DNA from: Auanema rhodensis
Taxonomy: Eukaryota; Nematoda; Chromadorea; Rhabditida; Rhabditidae
Assembly (NCBI GenBank): GCA_964057225.1
Contig: CAXKVF010000080.1
Location: 310,001 to 374,000, forward strand
DNA length: 64,000 bases
Reading direction: 5' to 3'
Shown here: positions 25,345 through 39,072 of the stretch, piece by piece
Position numbering within the stretch: position 1 is the first letter of the stretch
Layout of the letters: each line of letters starts with the position of its first letter
Notes under the pieces: model-generated
What the model saw: the letters and a program-made list of their open reading frames with translations, nothing else
Told to the model about the DNA's origin: nothing
Databases searched by the model: none
Program-made: the position numbers and the translations under genes

Positions 25345-27632
25345 GATGCGGTTTTCAAAATTAGATTCCCCCTGTCCATATTAGTCTAAAAACAAATTTT
25401 TATTGATATTGCTTCATGGTAACCATGACTTTGAAATTTACGTGAACTTTAATTTATGCTAATTAAATGTACGCGTGATGTGCACTTGGTATGTAACTCG
25501 CTTCACGTGAAAGATAAAGAGATGCGGTTTTCAAAATTAGATTCCCCATGTCCATATTAGTCTAAAAACAAATTTTTATTGATATTGCTTCATGGTAACC
25601 ATGACTTTGAAATTTACGTGAACTTTAATTTATGCTAATTAAATGTACACGTGATGTGCACTTGGTATGTAACTCGCTTCACGTGAAAGATAAAGAGATG
25701 CGGTTTTCAAAATTAGATTCCCCATGTCCATATTAGTCTAAAAACAAATTTTTATTGATATTGGTGCATGGTAACCATGACTTTGAAATTTACGTGAACT
25801 TTAATTTATGCTAATTAAATGTACACGTGATGTGCACTTGGTATGTAACTCGCTTCACGTGAAAGATAAAGAGATGCGGTTTTCAAAATTAGATTCCCCA
25901 TGTCCATATTAGTCTAAAAACAAATTTTTATTGATATTGGTGCATGGTAACCATGACTTTGAAATTTACGTGAACTTTAATTTATGCTAATTAAATGTAC
26001 ACGTGATGTGCACTTGGTATGTAACTCGCTTCACGTGAAAGATAAAGAGATGCGGTTTTCAAAATTAGATTCCCCATGTCCATATTAGTCTAAAAACAAA
26101 TTTTTATTGATATTGGTGCATGGTAACCATGACTTTGAAATTTACGTGAACTTTAATTTATGCTAATTAAATGTACACGTGATGTGCACTTGGTATGTAA
26201 CTCGCTTCACGTGAAAGATAAAGAGATGCGGTTTTCAAAATTAGATTCCCCTAGTCCATATTAGTCTAAAAACAAATTTTTATTGATATTGGTTCATGGT
26301 AACCATGACTTTGAAATTTACGTGAACTTTAATTTATGCTAATTAAATGTACACGTGATGTGCACTTGGTATGTAACTCGCTTCACGTGAAAGATAAAGA
26401 GATGCGGTTTTCAAAATTAGATTCCCCATGTCCATATTAGTCTAAAAACAAATTTTTATTGATATTGGTTCATGGTAACCATGACTTTGAATTTTACGTG
26501 AACTTTAATTTATGCTAATTAAATGTACACGTGATGTGCACTTGGTATGTAACTCGCTTCACGTGAAAGATAAAGAGATGCGGTTTTCAAAATTAGATTC
26601 CCCATGTCCATATTAGTCTAAAAACAAATTTTTATTGATATTGCTTCATGGTAACCATGACTTTGAAATTTACGTGAACTTTAATTTATGCTAATTAAAT
26701 GTACACGTGATGTGCACTTGGTATGTAACTCGCTTCACGTGAAAGATAAAGAGATGCGGTTTTCAAAATTAGATTCCCCATGTCCATATTAGTCTCAAAA
26801 CAAATTTTTATTGATATTGGTTCATGGTAACCATGACTTTGAAATTTACGTGAACTTTAATTTATGCTAATTAAATGTACACGTGATGTGCACTTGGTAT
26901 GTAACTCGCTTCACGTGAAAGATAAAGAGATGCGGTTTTCAAAATTAGATTCCCCATGTCCATATTAGTCTAAAAACAAATTTTTATTGATATTGGTGCA
27001 TGGTAACCATGACTTTGAAATTTACGTGAACTTTAATTTATGCTAATTAAATGTACACGTGATGTGCACTTGGTATGTAACTCGCTTCACGTGAAAGATA
27101 AAGAGATGCGGTTTTCAAAATTAGATTCCCCATGTCCATATTAGTCTAAAAACAAATTTTTATTGATATTGGTGCATGGTAACCATGACTTTGAAATTTA
27201 CGTGAACTTTAATTTATGCTAATTAAATGTACACGTGATGTGCACTTGTTATGTAACTCGCTTCACGTGAAAGATAAAGAGATGCGGTTTTCAAAATTAG
27301 ATTCCCCATGTCCATATTAGTCTAAAAACAAATTTTTATTGATATTGGTTCATGGTAACCATGACTTTGAAATTTACGTGAACTTTAATTTATGCTAATT
27401 AAATGTACACGTGATGTGCACTTGGTATGTAACTCGCTTCACGTGAAAGATAAAGAGATGCGGTTTTTAAAAATAGATTCCCCATGTCCATATTAGTCTA
27501 AAAACAAATTTTTATTGATATTGGTTCATGGTAACCATGACTTTGAAATTTACGTGAACTTTAATTTATGCTAATTAAATGTACACGTGATGTGCACTTG
27601 GTATGTAACTCGCTTCACGTGAAAGATAAAGA
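23761..27632 (+). repeat. 22-monomer block, copy 2 (M136-M157)
   Basis: Same 22-monomer order as 13553-17424, including a129g in M145 at the matching place. The 6.3 kb between the copies holds different HORs, so this is either a dispersed segmental duplication or a tandem duplication of a 58-monomer unit later reworked. Confidence 0.87.
26225..27632 (+). repeat. Cassette copy 5 (M150-M157), full
   Basis: Full eight-monomer order. The final A monomer has an extra private c12t change (gtttttaaaa). It is followed by a second Te C Tc (M158-M160), then the c103a G monomer M161, which suggests a 3-monomer insertion relative to copies 4 and 7. Confidence 0.87.
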
Positions 27633-28160
27633 GATGCGGTTTTCAAAATTAGATTCCCCATGTCCATATTAGTCTAAAAACAAATTTTTATTGATATTGG
27701 TTCATGGTAACCATGACTTTGAATTTTACGTGAACTTTAATTTATGCTAATTAAATGTACACGTGATGTGCACTTGGTATGTAACTCGCTTCACGTGAAA
27801 GATAAAGAGATGCGGTTTTCAAAATTAGATTCCCCATGTCCATATTAGTCTAAAAACAAATTTTTATTGATATTGCTTCATGGTAACCATGACTTTGAAA
27901 TTTACGTGAACTTTAATTTATGCTAATTAAATGTACACGTGATGTGCACTTGGTATGTAACTCGCTTCACGTGAAAGATAAAGAGATGCGGTTTTCAAAA
28001 TTAGATTCCCCATGTCCATATTAGTCTCAAAACAAATTTTTATTGATATTGGTTCATGGTAACCATGACTTTGAAATTTACGTGAACTTTAATTTATGCT
28101 AATTAAATGTACACGTGATGTGCACTTGGTATGTAACTCGCTTCACGTGAAAGATAAAGA

Positions 28161-29392
28161 GATGCGGTTTTCAAAATTAGATTCCCCATGTCCATATTAG
28201 TCTAAAAACAAATTTTTATTGATATTGGTGCATGGTAACCATGACTTTGAAATTTACGTGAAATTTAATTTATGCTAATTAAATGTACACGTGATGTGCA
28301 CTTGGTATGTAACTCGCTTCACGTGAAAGATAAAGAGATGCGGTTTTCTAAATTAGATTCCCCATGTCCATATTAGTCTAAAAACAAATTTTTATTGATA
28401 TTGGTTCATGGTAACCATGACTTTGAAATTTACGTGAACTTTAATTTATGCTAATTAAATGTACACGTGATGTGCACTTGGTATGTAACTCGCTTCACGT
28501 GAAAGAAGAAGAGATGCGGTTTTCAAAATTAGATTCCCCATGTCCATATTAGTCTAAAAACAAATTTTTATTGATATTGGTTCATGGTAACCATGACTTT
28601 GAAATTTACGTGAACTTTAATTTATGCTAATTAAATGTACACGTGATGTGCACTTGATATGTAACTCGCTTCACGTGAAAGATAAAGAGATGCGGTTTTC
28701 TAAATTAGATTCCCCATGTCCATATTAGTCTAAAAACAAATTTTTATTGATATTGGTTCATGGTAACCATGACTTTGAAATTTACGTGAACTTTAATTTA
28801 TGCTAATTAAATGTACACGTGATGTGCACTTGGTATGTAACTCGCTTCACGTGAAAGATAAAGAGATGCGGTTTTCAAAATTAGATTCCCCATGTCCATA
28901 TTAGTCTAAAAACAAATTTTTATTGATATTGGTGCATGGTAACCATGACTTTGAAATTTACGTGAACTTTAATTTATGCTAATTAAATGTACACGTGATG
29001 TGCACTTGGTATGTAACTCGCTTCACGTGAAAGATAAAGAGATGCGGTTTTCAAAATTAGATTCCCCATGTCCATATTAGTCTAAAAACAAATTTTTATT
29101 GATATTGGTGCATGGTAACCATGACTTTGAAATTTACGTGAACTTTAATTCATGCTAATTAAATGTACACGTGATGTGCACTTGGTATGTAACTCGCTTC
29201 ACGTGAAAGATAAAGAGATGCGGTTTTCAAAATTAGATTCCCCATGTCCATATTAGTCTAAAAACAAATTTTTATTGATATTGGTTCATGGTAACCATGA
29301 CTTTGAAATTTACGTGAACTTTAATTTATGCTAATTAAATGTACACGTGATGTGCACTTGGTATGTAACTCGCTTCACGTGAAAGATAAAGA
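28161..29392 (+). repeat. M161-M167 block with c103a and t111c markers
   Basis: G(c103a) T(a13t, a171g172) T T(a13t) G G(t111c) T. It returns at 37137-38192 (M212-M217) as G(c103a) T(a171g172) T G G(t111c) T, one monomer shorter, and its first half resembles M100-M104. The shared c103a and t111c markers make common origin clear. Confidence 0.85.
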
Positions 29393-30448
29393 GATGCGGT
29401 TTTCAAAATTAGATTCCCCATGTCCATATTAGTCTAAAAACAAATTTTTATTGATATTGCTTCATGGTAACCATGACTTTGAAATTTACGTGAACTTTAA
29501 TTTATGCTAATTAAATGTACACGTGATGTGCACTTGGTATGTAACTCGCTTCACGTGAAAGATAAAGAGATGCGGTTTTCAAAATTAGATTCCCCCTGTC
29601 CATATTAGTCTAAAAACAAATTTTTATTGATATTGCTTCATGGTAACCATGACTTTGAAATTTACGTGAACTTTAATTTATGCTAATTAAATGTACACGT
29701 GATGTGCACTTGGTATGTAACTCGCTTCACGTGAAAGATAAAGAGATGCGGTTTTCAAAATTAGATTCCCCATGTCCATATTAGTCTAAAAACAAATTTT
29801 TATTGATATTGCTTCATGGTAACCATGACTTTGAAATTTACGTGAACTTTAATTTATGCTAATTAAATGTACACGTGATGTGCACTTGGTATGTAACTCG
29901 CTTCACGTGAAAGATAAAGAGATGCGGTTTTCAAAATTAGATTCCCCATGTCCATATTAGTCTAAAAACAAATTTTTATTGATATTGCTTCATGGTAACC
30001 ATGACTTTGAAATTTACGTGAACTTTAATTTATGCTAATTAAATGTACACGTGATGTGCACTTGGTATGTAACTCGCTTCACGTGAAAGATAAAGAGATG
30101 CGGTTTTCAAAATTAGATTCCCCCTGTCCATATTAGTCTAAAAACAAATTTTTATTGATATTGCTTCATGGTAACCATGACTTTGAAATTTACGTGAACT
30201 TTAATTTATGCTAATTAAATGTACACGTGATGTGCACTTGGTATGTAACTCGCTTCACGTGAAAGATAAAGAGATGCGGTTTTCAAAATTAGATTCCCCA
30301 TGTCCATATTAGTCTAAAAACAAATTTTTATTGATATTGCTTCATGGTAACCATGACTTTGAAATTTACGTGAACTTTAATTTATGCTAATTAAATGTAC
30401 ACGTGATGTGCACTTGGTATGTAACTCGCTTCACGTGAAAGATAAAGA
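29393..30448 (+). repeat. 3-monomer tandem duplication (M168-M173)
   Basis: C Cc C occurs twice in tandem, 528 bp each (29393-29920, 29921-30448). Confidence 0.8.
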
Positions 30449-33400
30449 GATGCGGTTTTCAAAATTAGATTCCCCATGTCCATATTAGTCTAAAAACAAA
30501 TTTTTATTGATATTGGTGCATGGTAACCATGACTTTGAAATTTACGTGAACTTTAATTTATGCTAATTAAATGTACACGTGATGTGCACTTGGTATGTAA
30601 CTCGCTTCACGTGAAAGATAAAGAGATGCGGTTTTCAAAATTAGATTCCCCATGTCCATATTAGTCTAAAAACAAATTTTTATTGATATTGCTTCATGGT
30701 AACCATGACTTTGAAATTTACGTGAACTTTAATTTATGCTAATTAAAAGTACACGTGATGTGCACTTGGTATGTAACTCGCTTCACGTGAAAGATAAAGA
30801 GATGCGGTTTTCAAAATTAGATTCCCCATGTCCATATTAGTCTAAAAACAAATTTTTATTGATATTGGTGCATGGTAACCATGACTTTGAAATTTACGTG
30901 AACTTTAATTTATGCTAATTAAATGTACACGTGATGTGCACTTGGTATGTAACTCGCTTCACGTGAAAGATAAAGAGATGCGGTTTTCAAAATTAGATTC
31001 CCCATGTCCATATTAGTCTCAAAACAAATTTTTATTGATATTGGTTCATGGTAACCATGACTTTGAAATTTACGTGAACTTTAATTTATGCTAATTAAAT
31101 GTACACGTGATGTGCACTTGGTATGTAACTCGCTTCACGTGAAAGAAAAAGAGATGCGGTTTTCAAAATTAGATTTCCCATGTCCATATTAGTCTAAAAA
31201 CAAATTTTTATTGATATTGCTTCATGGTAACCATGACTTTGAAATTTACGTGAACTTTAATTTATGCTAATTAAATGTACACGTGATGTGCACTTGGTAT
31301 GTAACTCGCTTCACGTGAAAGATAAAGAGATGCGGTTTTCAAAATTAGATTCCCCCTGTCCATATTAGTCTAAAAACAAATTTTTATTGATATTGCTTCA
31401 TGGTAACCATGACTTTGAAATTTACGTGAACTTTAATTTATGCTAATTAAATGTACACGTGATGTGCACTTGGTATGTAACTCGCTTCACGTGAAAGATA
31501 AAGAGATGCGGTTTTCAAAATTAGATTCCCCATGTCCATATTAGTCTAAAAACAAATTTTTATTGATATTGCTTCATGGTAACCATGACTTTGAAATTTA
31601 CGTGAACTTTAATTTATGCTAATTAAATGTACACGTGATGTGCACTTGGTATGTAACTCGCTTCACGTGAAAGATAAAGAGATGCGGTTTTCAAAATTAG
31701 ATTCCCCATGTCCATATTAGTCTCAAAACAAATTTTTATTGATATTGGTTCATGGTAACCATGACTTTGAAATTTACGTGAACTTTAATTTATGCTAATT
31801 AAATGTACACGTGATGTGCACTTGGTATGTAACTCGCTTCACGTGAAAGATAAAGAGATGCGGTTTTCAAAATTAGATTCCCCATGTCCATATTAGTCTA
31901 AAAACAAATTTTTATTGATATTGCTTCATGGTAACCATGACTTTGAAATTTACGTGAACTTTAATTTATGCTAATTAAATGTACACGTGATGTGCACTTG
32001 GTATGTAACTCGCTTCACGTGAAAGATAAAGAGATGCGGTTTTCAAAATTAGATTCCCCATGTCCATATTAGTCTAAAAACAAATTTTTATTGATATTGC
32101 TTCATGGTAACCATGACTTTGAAATTTACGTGAACTTTAATTTATGCTAATTAAATGTACACGTGATGTGCACTTGGTATGTAACTCGCTTCACGTGAAA
32201 GATAAAGAGATGCGGTTTTCAAAATTAGATTCCCCATGTCCATATTAGTCTAAAAACAAATTTTTATTGATATTGGTTCATGGTAACCATGACTTTGAAA
32301 TTTACGTGAACTTTAATTTATGCTAATTAAATGTACACGTGATGTGCACTTGGTATGTAACTCGCTTCACGTGAAAGATAAAGAGATGCGGTTTTCAAAA
32401 TTAGATTCCCCATGTCCATATTAGTCTAAAAACAAATTTTTATTGATATTGCTTCATGGTAACCATGACTTTGAAATTTACGTGAACTTTAATTTATGCT
32501 AATTAAATGTACACGTGATGTGCACTTGGTATGTAACTCGCTTCACGTGAAAGATAAAGAGATGCGGTTTTCAAAATTAGATTCCCCATGTCCATATTAG
32601 TCTAAAAACAAATTTTTATTGATATTGGTGCATGGTAACCATGACTTTGAAATTTACGTGAACTTTAATTTATGCTAATTAAATGTACACGTGATGTGCA
32701 CTTGGTATGTAACTCGCTTCACGTGAAAGATAAAGAGATGCGGTTTTCAAAATTAGATTCCCCATGTCCATATTAGTCTCAAAACAAATTTTTATTGATA
32801 TTGGTTCATGGTAACCATGACTTTGAAATTTACGTGAACTTTAATTTATGCTAATTAAATGTACACGTGATGTGCACTTGGTATGGAACTCGCTTCACGT
32901 GAAAGATAAAGAGATGCGGTTTTCAAAATTAGATTTCCCATGTCCATATTAGTCTAAAAACAAATTTTTATTGATATTGCTTCATGGTAACCATGACTTT
33001 GAAATTTACGTGAACTTTAATTTATGCTAATTAAATGTACACGTGATGTGCACTTGGTATGTAACTCGCTTCACGTGAAAGATAAAGAGATGCGGTTTTC
33101 AAAATTAGATTCCCCATGTCCATATTAGTCTAAAAACAAATTTTTATTGATATTGCTTCATGGTAACCATGACTTTGAAATTTACGTGAACTTTAATTTA
33201 TGCTAATTAAATGTACACGTGATGTGCACTTGGTATGTAACTCGCTTCACGTGAAAGATAAAGAGATGCGGTTTTCAAAATTAGATTCCCCCTGTCCATA
33301 TTAGTCTAAAAACAAATTTTTATTGATATTGCTTCATGGTAACCATGACTTTGAAATTTACGTGAACTTTAATTTATGCTAATTAAATGTACACGTGATG

Positions 33401-34144
33401 TGCACTTGGTATGTAACTCGCTTCACGTGAAAGATAAAGAGATGCGGTTTTCAAAATTAGATTCCCCATGTCCATATTAGTCTAAAAACAAATTTTTATT
33501 GATATTGCTTCATGGTAACCATGACTTTGAAATTTACGTGAACTTTAATTTATGCTAATTAAATGTACACGTGATGTGCACTTGGTATGTAACTCGCTTC
33601 ACGTGAAAGATAAAGAGATGCGGTTTTCAAAATTAGATTCCCCCTGTCCATATTAGTCTAAAAACAAATTTTTATTGATATTGCTTCATGGTAACCATGA
33701 CTTTGAAATTTACGTGAACTTTAATTTATGCTAATTAAATGTACACGTGATGTGCACTTGGTATGTAACTCGCTTCACGTGAAAGATAAAGAGATGCGGT
33801 TTTCAAAATTAGATTCCCCATGTCCATATTAGTCTAAAAACAAATTTTTATTGATATTGCTTCATGGTAACCATGACTTTGAAATTTACGTGAACTTTAA
33901 TTTATGCTAATTAAATGTACACGTGATGTGCACTTGGTATGTAACTCGCTTCACGTGAAAGATAAAGAGATGCGGTTTTCAAAATTAGATTCCCCATGTC
34001 CATATTAGTCTAAAAACAAATTTTTATTGATATTGGTGCATGGTAACCATGACTTTGAAATTTACGTGAACTTTAATTTATGCTAATTAAATGTACACGT
34101 GATGTGCACTTGGTATGTAACTCGCTTCACGTGAAAGATAAAGA
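30449..34144 (+). repeat. Class C / Cx-rich segment (M174-M194)
   Basis: G C G Tc Cx Cc C Tc C C T C G Tc Cx C Cc C Cc C G. First appearance of Cx (c24t, atttccc), in M178 and M188. The motif C G Tc Cx occurs twice, ten monomers apart, and recurs in the 15-monomer HOR at 40305. Private changes: aattaaaag in M175, agaaaaag at the end of M177, gtatggaac in M187. Confidence 0.78.
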
Positions 34145-36784
34145 GATGCGGTTTTCAAAATTAGATTCCCCATGTCCATATTAGTCTAAAAACAAACTTT
34201 TATTGATATTGGTGCATGGTAACCATGACTTTGAAATTTACGTGAACTTTAATTTATGCTAATTAAATGTACACGTGATGTGCACTTGGTATGTAACTCG
34301 CTTCACGTGAAAGATAAAGAGATGCGGTTTTCAAAATTAGATTCCCCATGTCCATATTAGTCTAAAAACAAATTTTTATTGATATTGGTGCATGGTAACC
34401 ATGACTTTGAAATTTACGTGAACTTTAATTTATGCTAATTAAATGTACACGTGATGTGCTCTTGGTATGTAACTCGCTTCACGTGAAAGATAAAGAGATG
34501 CGGTTTTCAAAATTAGATTTCCCTAGTCCATATTAGTCTAAAAACAAATTTTTATTGATATTGGTTCATGGTAACCATGACTTTGAAATTTACGTGAACT
34601 TTAATTTATGCTAATTAAATGTACACGTGATGTGCACTTGGTATGTAACTCGCTTCACGTGAAAGATAAAGAGATGCGGTTTTCAAAATTAGATTCCCCA
34701 TGTCCATATTAGTCTAAAAACAAATTTTTATTGATATTGGTTCATGGTAACCATGACTTTGAATTTTACGTGAACTTTAATTTATGCTAATTAAATGTAC
34801 ACGTGATGTGCACTTGGTATGTAACTCGCTTCACGTGAAAGATAAAGAGATGCGGTTTTCAAAATTAGATTCCCCATGTCCATATTAGTCTAAAAACAAA
34901 TTTTTATTGATATTGCTTCATGGTAACCATGACTTTGAAATTTACGTGAACTTTAATTTATGCTAATTAAATGTACACGTGATGTGCACTTGGTATGTAA
35001 CTCGCTTCACGTGAAAGATAAAGAGATGCGGTTTTCAAAATTAGATTCCCCATGTCCATATTAGTCTCAAAACAAATTTTTATTGATATTGGTTCATGGT
35101 AACCATGACTTTGAAATTTACGTGAACTTTAATTTATGCTAATTAAATGTACACGTGATGTGCACTTGGTATGTAACTCGCTTCACGTGAAAGATAAAGA
35201 GATGCGGTTTTCAAAATTAGATTCCCCATGTCCATATTAGTCTAAAAACAAATTTTTATTGATATAGGTGCATGGTAACCATGACTTTGAAATTTACGTG
35301 AACTTTAATTTATGCTAATTAAATGTACACGTGATGTGCACTTGGTATGTAACTCGCTTCACGTGAAAGATAAAGAGATGCGGTTTTCAAAATTAGATTC
35401 CCCATGTCCATATTAGTCTAAAAACAAATTTTTATTGATATTGGTGCATGGTAACCATGACTTTGAAATTTACGTAAACTTTAATTTATGCTAATTAAAT
35501 GTACACGTGATGTGCACTTGTTATGTAACTCGCTTCACGTGAAAGATAAAGAGATGCGGTTTTCAAAATTAGATTCCCCATGTCCATATTAGTCTAAAAA
35601 CAAACTTTTATTGATATTGGTGCATGGTAACCATGACTTTGAAATTTACGTGAACTTTAATTTATGCTAATTAAATGTACACGTGATGTGCACTTGGTAT
35701 GTAACTCGCTTCACGTGAAAGATAAAGAGATGCGGTTTTCAAAATTAGATTCCCCTAGTCCATATTAGTCTAAAAACAAATTTTTATTGATATTGGTTCA
35801 TGGTAACCATGACTTTGAAATTTACGTGAACTTTAATTTATGCTAATTAAATGTACACGTGATGTGCACTTGGTATGTAACTCGCTTCACGTGAAAGATA
35901 AAGAGATGCGGTTTTCAAAATTAGATTCCCCATGTCCATATTAGTCTAAAAACAAATTTTTATTGATATTGGTTCATGGTAACCATGACTTTGAATTTTA
36001 CGTGAACTTTAATTTATGCTAATTAAATGTACACGTGATGTGCACTTGGTATGTAACTCGCTTCACGTGAAAGATAAAGAGATGCGGTTTTCAAAATTAG
36101 ATTCCCCATGTCCATATTAGTCTAAAAACAAATTTTTATTGATATTGCTTCATGGTAACCATGACTTTGAAATTTACGTGAACTTTAATTTATGCTAATT
36201 AAATGTACACGTGATGTGCACTTGGTATGTAACTCGCTTCACGTGAAAGATAAAGAGATGCGGTTTTCAAAATTAGATTCCCCATGTCCATATTAGTCTC
36301 AAAACAAATTTTTATTGATATTGGTTCATGGTAACCATGACTTTGAAATTTACGTGAACTTTAATTTATGCTAATTAAATGTACACGTGATGTGCACTTG
36401 GTATGTAACTCGCTTCACGTGAAAGATAAAGAGATGCGGTTTTCAAAATTAGATTCCCCATGTCCATATTAGTCTAAAAACAAATTTTTATTGATATTGG
36501 TGCATGGTAACCATGACTTTGAAATTTACGTGAACTTTAATTTATGCTAATTAAATGTACACGTGATGTGCACTTGGTATGTAACTCGCTTCACGTGAAA
36601 GATAAAGAGATGCGGTTTTCAAAATTAGATTCCCCATGTCCATATTAGTCTAAAAACAAATTTTTATTGATATTGGTGTATGGTAACCATGACTTTGAAA
36701 TTTACGTGAACTTTAATTTATGCTAATTAAATGTACACGTGATGTGCACTTGTTATGTAACTCGCTTCACGTGAAAGATAAAGA
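34145..36784 (+). repeat. 8/7-monomer tandem duplication (M195-M202, M203-M209)
   Basis: M195-M202 is G(t53c) G Ta Te C Tc G Gf; M203-M209 is G(t53c) Ta Te C Tc G Gf, missing one G. The rare t53c marker at the start of each unit (34145 and 35553) ties them together. This duplication explains why cassettes 6 and 7 lie side by side. Confidence 0.85.
34497..35552 (+). repeat. Cassette copy 6 (M197-M202), truncated
   Basis: Ta Te C Tc G Gf only. Its Ta monomer also carries c24t, otherwise typical of class C Cx monomers, and M202 carries acgtaa. It is followed by M203, a G monomer with t53c (aaactttt), the same rare marker as M195 just upstream of this copy. Confidence 0.85.
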
Positions 36785-37136
36785 GATGCGGTTTTCAAAA
36801 TTAGATTCCCCATGTCCATATTAGTCTAAAAACAAATTTTTATTGATATTGGTTCATGGTAACCATGACTTTGAAATTTACGTGAACTTTAATTTATGCT
36901 AATTAAATGTACACGTGATGTGCACTTGGTATGTAACTCGCTTCACGTGAAAGATAAAGAGATGCGGTTTTCAAAAATAGATTCCCCATGTCCATATTAG
37001 TCTAAAAACAAATTTTTATTGATATTGGTTCATGGTAACCATGACTTTGAAATTTACGTGAACTTTAATTTATGCTAATTAAATGTACACGTGATGTGCA
37101 CTTGGTATGTAACTCGATTCACGTGAAAGATAAAGA
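35729..37136 (+). repeat. Cassette copy 7 (M204-M211), full
   Basis: Full eight-monomer order and the last cassette of the window. Markers Ta, Te, Gf and A are not seen to the right of it. It is followed by M212, a G monomer with c103a, as in copy 4, then a T monomer with a171g172. Confidence 0.87.
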
Positions 37137-38192
37137 GATGCGGTTTTCAAAATTAGATTCCCCATGTCCATATTAGTCTAAAAACAAATTTTTATTGATA
37201 TTGGTGCATGGTAACCATGACTTTGAAATTTACGTGAAATTTAATTTATGCTAATTAAATGTACACGTGATGTGCACTTGGTATGTAACTCGCTTCACGT
37301 GAAAGATAAAGAGATGCGGTTTTCAAAATTAGATTCCCCATGTCCATATTAGTCTAAAAACAAATTTTTATTGATATTGGTTCATGGTAACCATGACTTT
37401 GAAATTTACGTGAACTTTAATTTATGCTAATTAAATGTACACGTGATGTGCACTTGGTATGTAACTCGCTTCACGTGAAAGAAGAAGAGATGCGGTTTTC
37501 AAAATTAGATTCCCCATGTCCATATTAGTCTAAAAACAAATTTTTATTGATATTGGTTCATGGTAACCATGACTTTGAAATTTACGTGAACTTTAATTTA
37601 TGCTAATTAAATGTACACGTGATGTGCACTTGGTATGTAACTCGCTTCACGTGAAAGATAAAGAGATGCGGTTTTCAAAATTAGATTCCCCATGTCCATA
37701 TTAGTCTAAAAACAAATTTTTATTGATATTGGTGCATGGTAACCATGACTTTGAAATTTACGTGAACTTTAATTTATGCTAATTAAATGTACACGTGATG
37801 TGCACTTGGTATGTAACTCGCTTCACGTGAAAGATAAAGAGATGCGGTTTTCAAAATTAGATTCCCCATGTCCATATTAGTCTAAAAACAAATTTTTATT
37901 GATATTGGTGCATGGTAACCATGACTTTGAAATTTACGTGAACTTTAATTCATGCTAATTAAATGTACACGTGATGTGCACTTGGTATGTAACTCGCTTC
38001 ACGTGAAAGATAAAGAGATGCGGTTTTCAAAATTAGATTCCCCATGTCCATATTAGTCTAAAAACAAATTTTTATTGATATTGGTTCATGGTAACCATGA
38101 CTTTGAAATTTACGTGAACTTTAATTTATGCTAATTAAATGTACACGTGATGTGCACTTGGTATGTAACTCGCTTCACGTGAAAGATAAAGA
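37137..38192 (+). repeat. M212-M217, shorter copy of M161-M167
   Basis: Carries c103a in M212, a171g172 in M213 and t111c in M216, in the same order as 28161-29392, with one T monomer missing. Confidence 0.85.
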
Positions 38193-39072
38193 GATGCGGT
38201 TTTCAAAATTAGATTCCCCATGTCCATATTAGTCTAAAAACAAATTTTTATTGATATTGCTTCATGGTAACCATGACTTTGAAATTTACGTGAACTTTAA
38301 TTTATGCTAATTAAATGTACACGTGATGTGCACTTGGTATGTAACTCGCTTCACGTGAAAGATAAAGAGATGCGGTTTTCAAAATTAGATTCCCCATGTC
38401 CATATTAGTCTAAAAACAAATTTTTATTGATATTGCTTCATGGTAACCATGACTTTGAAATTTACGTGAACTTTAATTTATGCTAATTAAATGTACACGT
38501 GATGTGCACTTGGTATGTAACTCGCTTCACGTGAAAGATAAAGAGATGCGGTTTTCAAAATTAGATTCCCCATGTCCATATTAGTCTAAAAACAAATTTT
38601 TATTGATATTGGTGCATGGTAACCATGACTTTGAAATTTACGTGAACTTTAATTTATGCTAATTAAATGTACACGTGATGTGCACTTGGTATGTAACTCG
38701 CTTCACGTGAAAGATAAAGAGATGCGGTTTTCAAAATTAGATTCCCCATGTCCATATTAGTCTAAAAACAAATTTTTATTGATATTGCTTCATGGTAACC
38801 ATGACTTTGAAATTTACGTGAACTTTAATTTATGCTAATTAAATGTACACGTGATGTGCACTTGGTATGTAACTCGCTTCACGTGAAAGATAAAGAGATG
38901 CGGTTTTCAAAATTAGATTCCCCATGTCCATATTAGTCTCAAAACAAATTTTTATTGATATTGGTTCATGGTAACCATGACTTTGAAATTTACGTGAACT
39001 TTAATTTATGCTAATTAAATGTACACGTGATGTGCACTTGGTATGTAACTCGCTTCACGTGAAAGATAAAGA
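38193..39072 (+). repeat. M218-M222 transition
   Basis: C C G C Tc. These lead into the Cx-marked 3-monomer repeat. No private marker of note. Confidence 0.75.
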
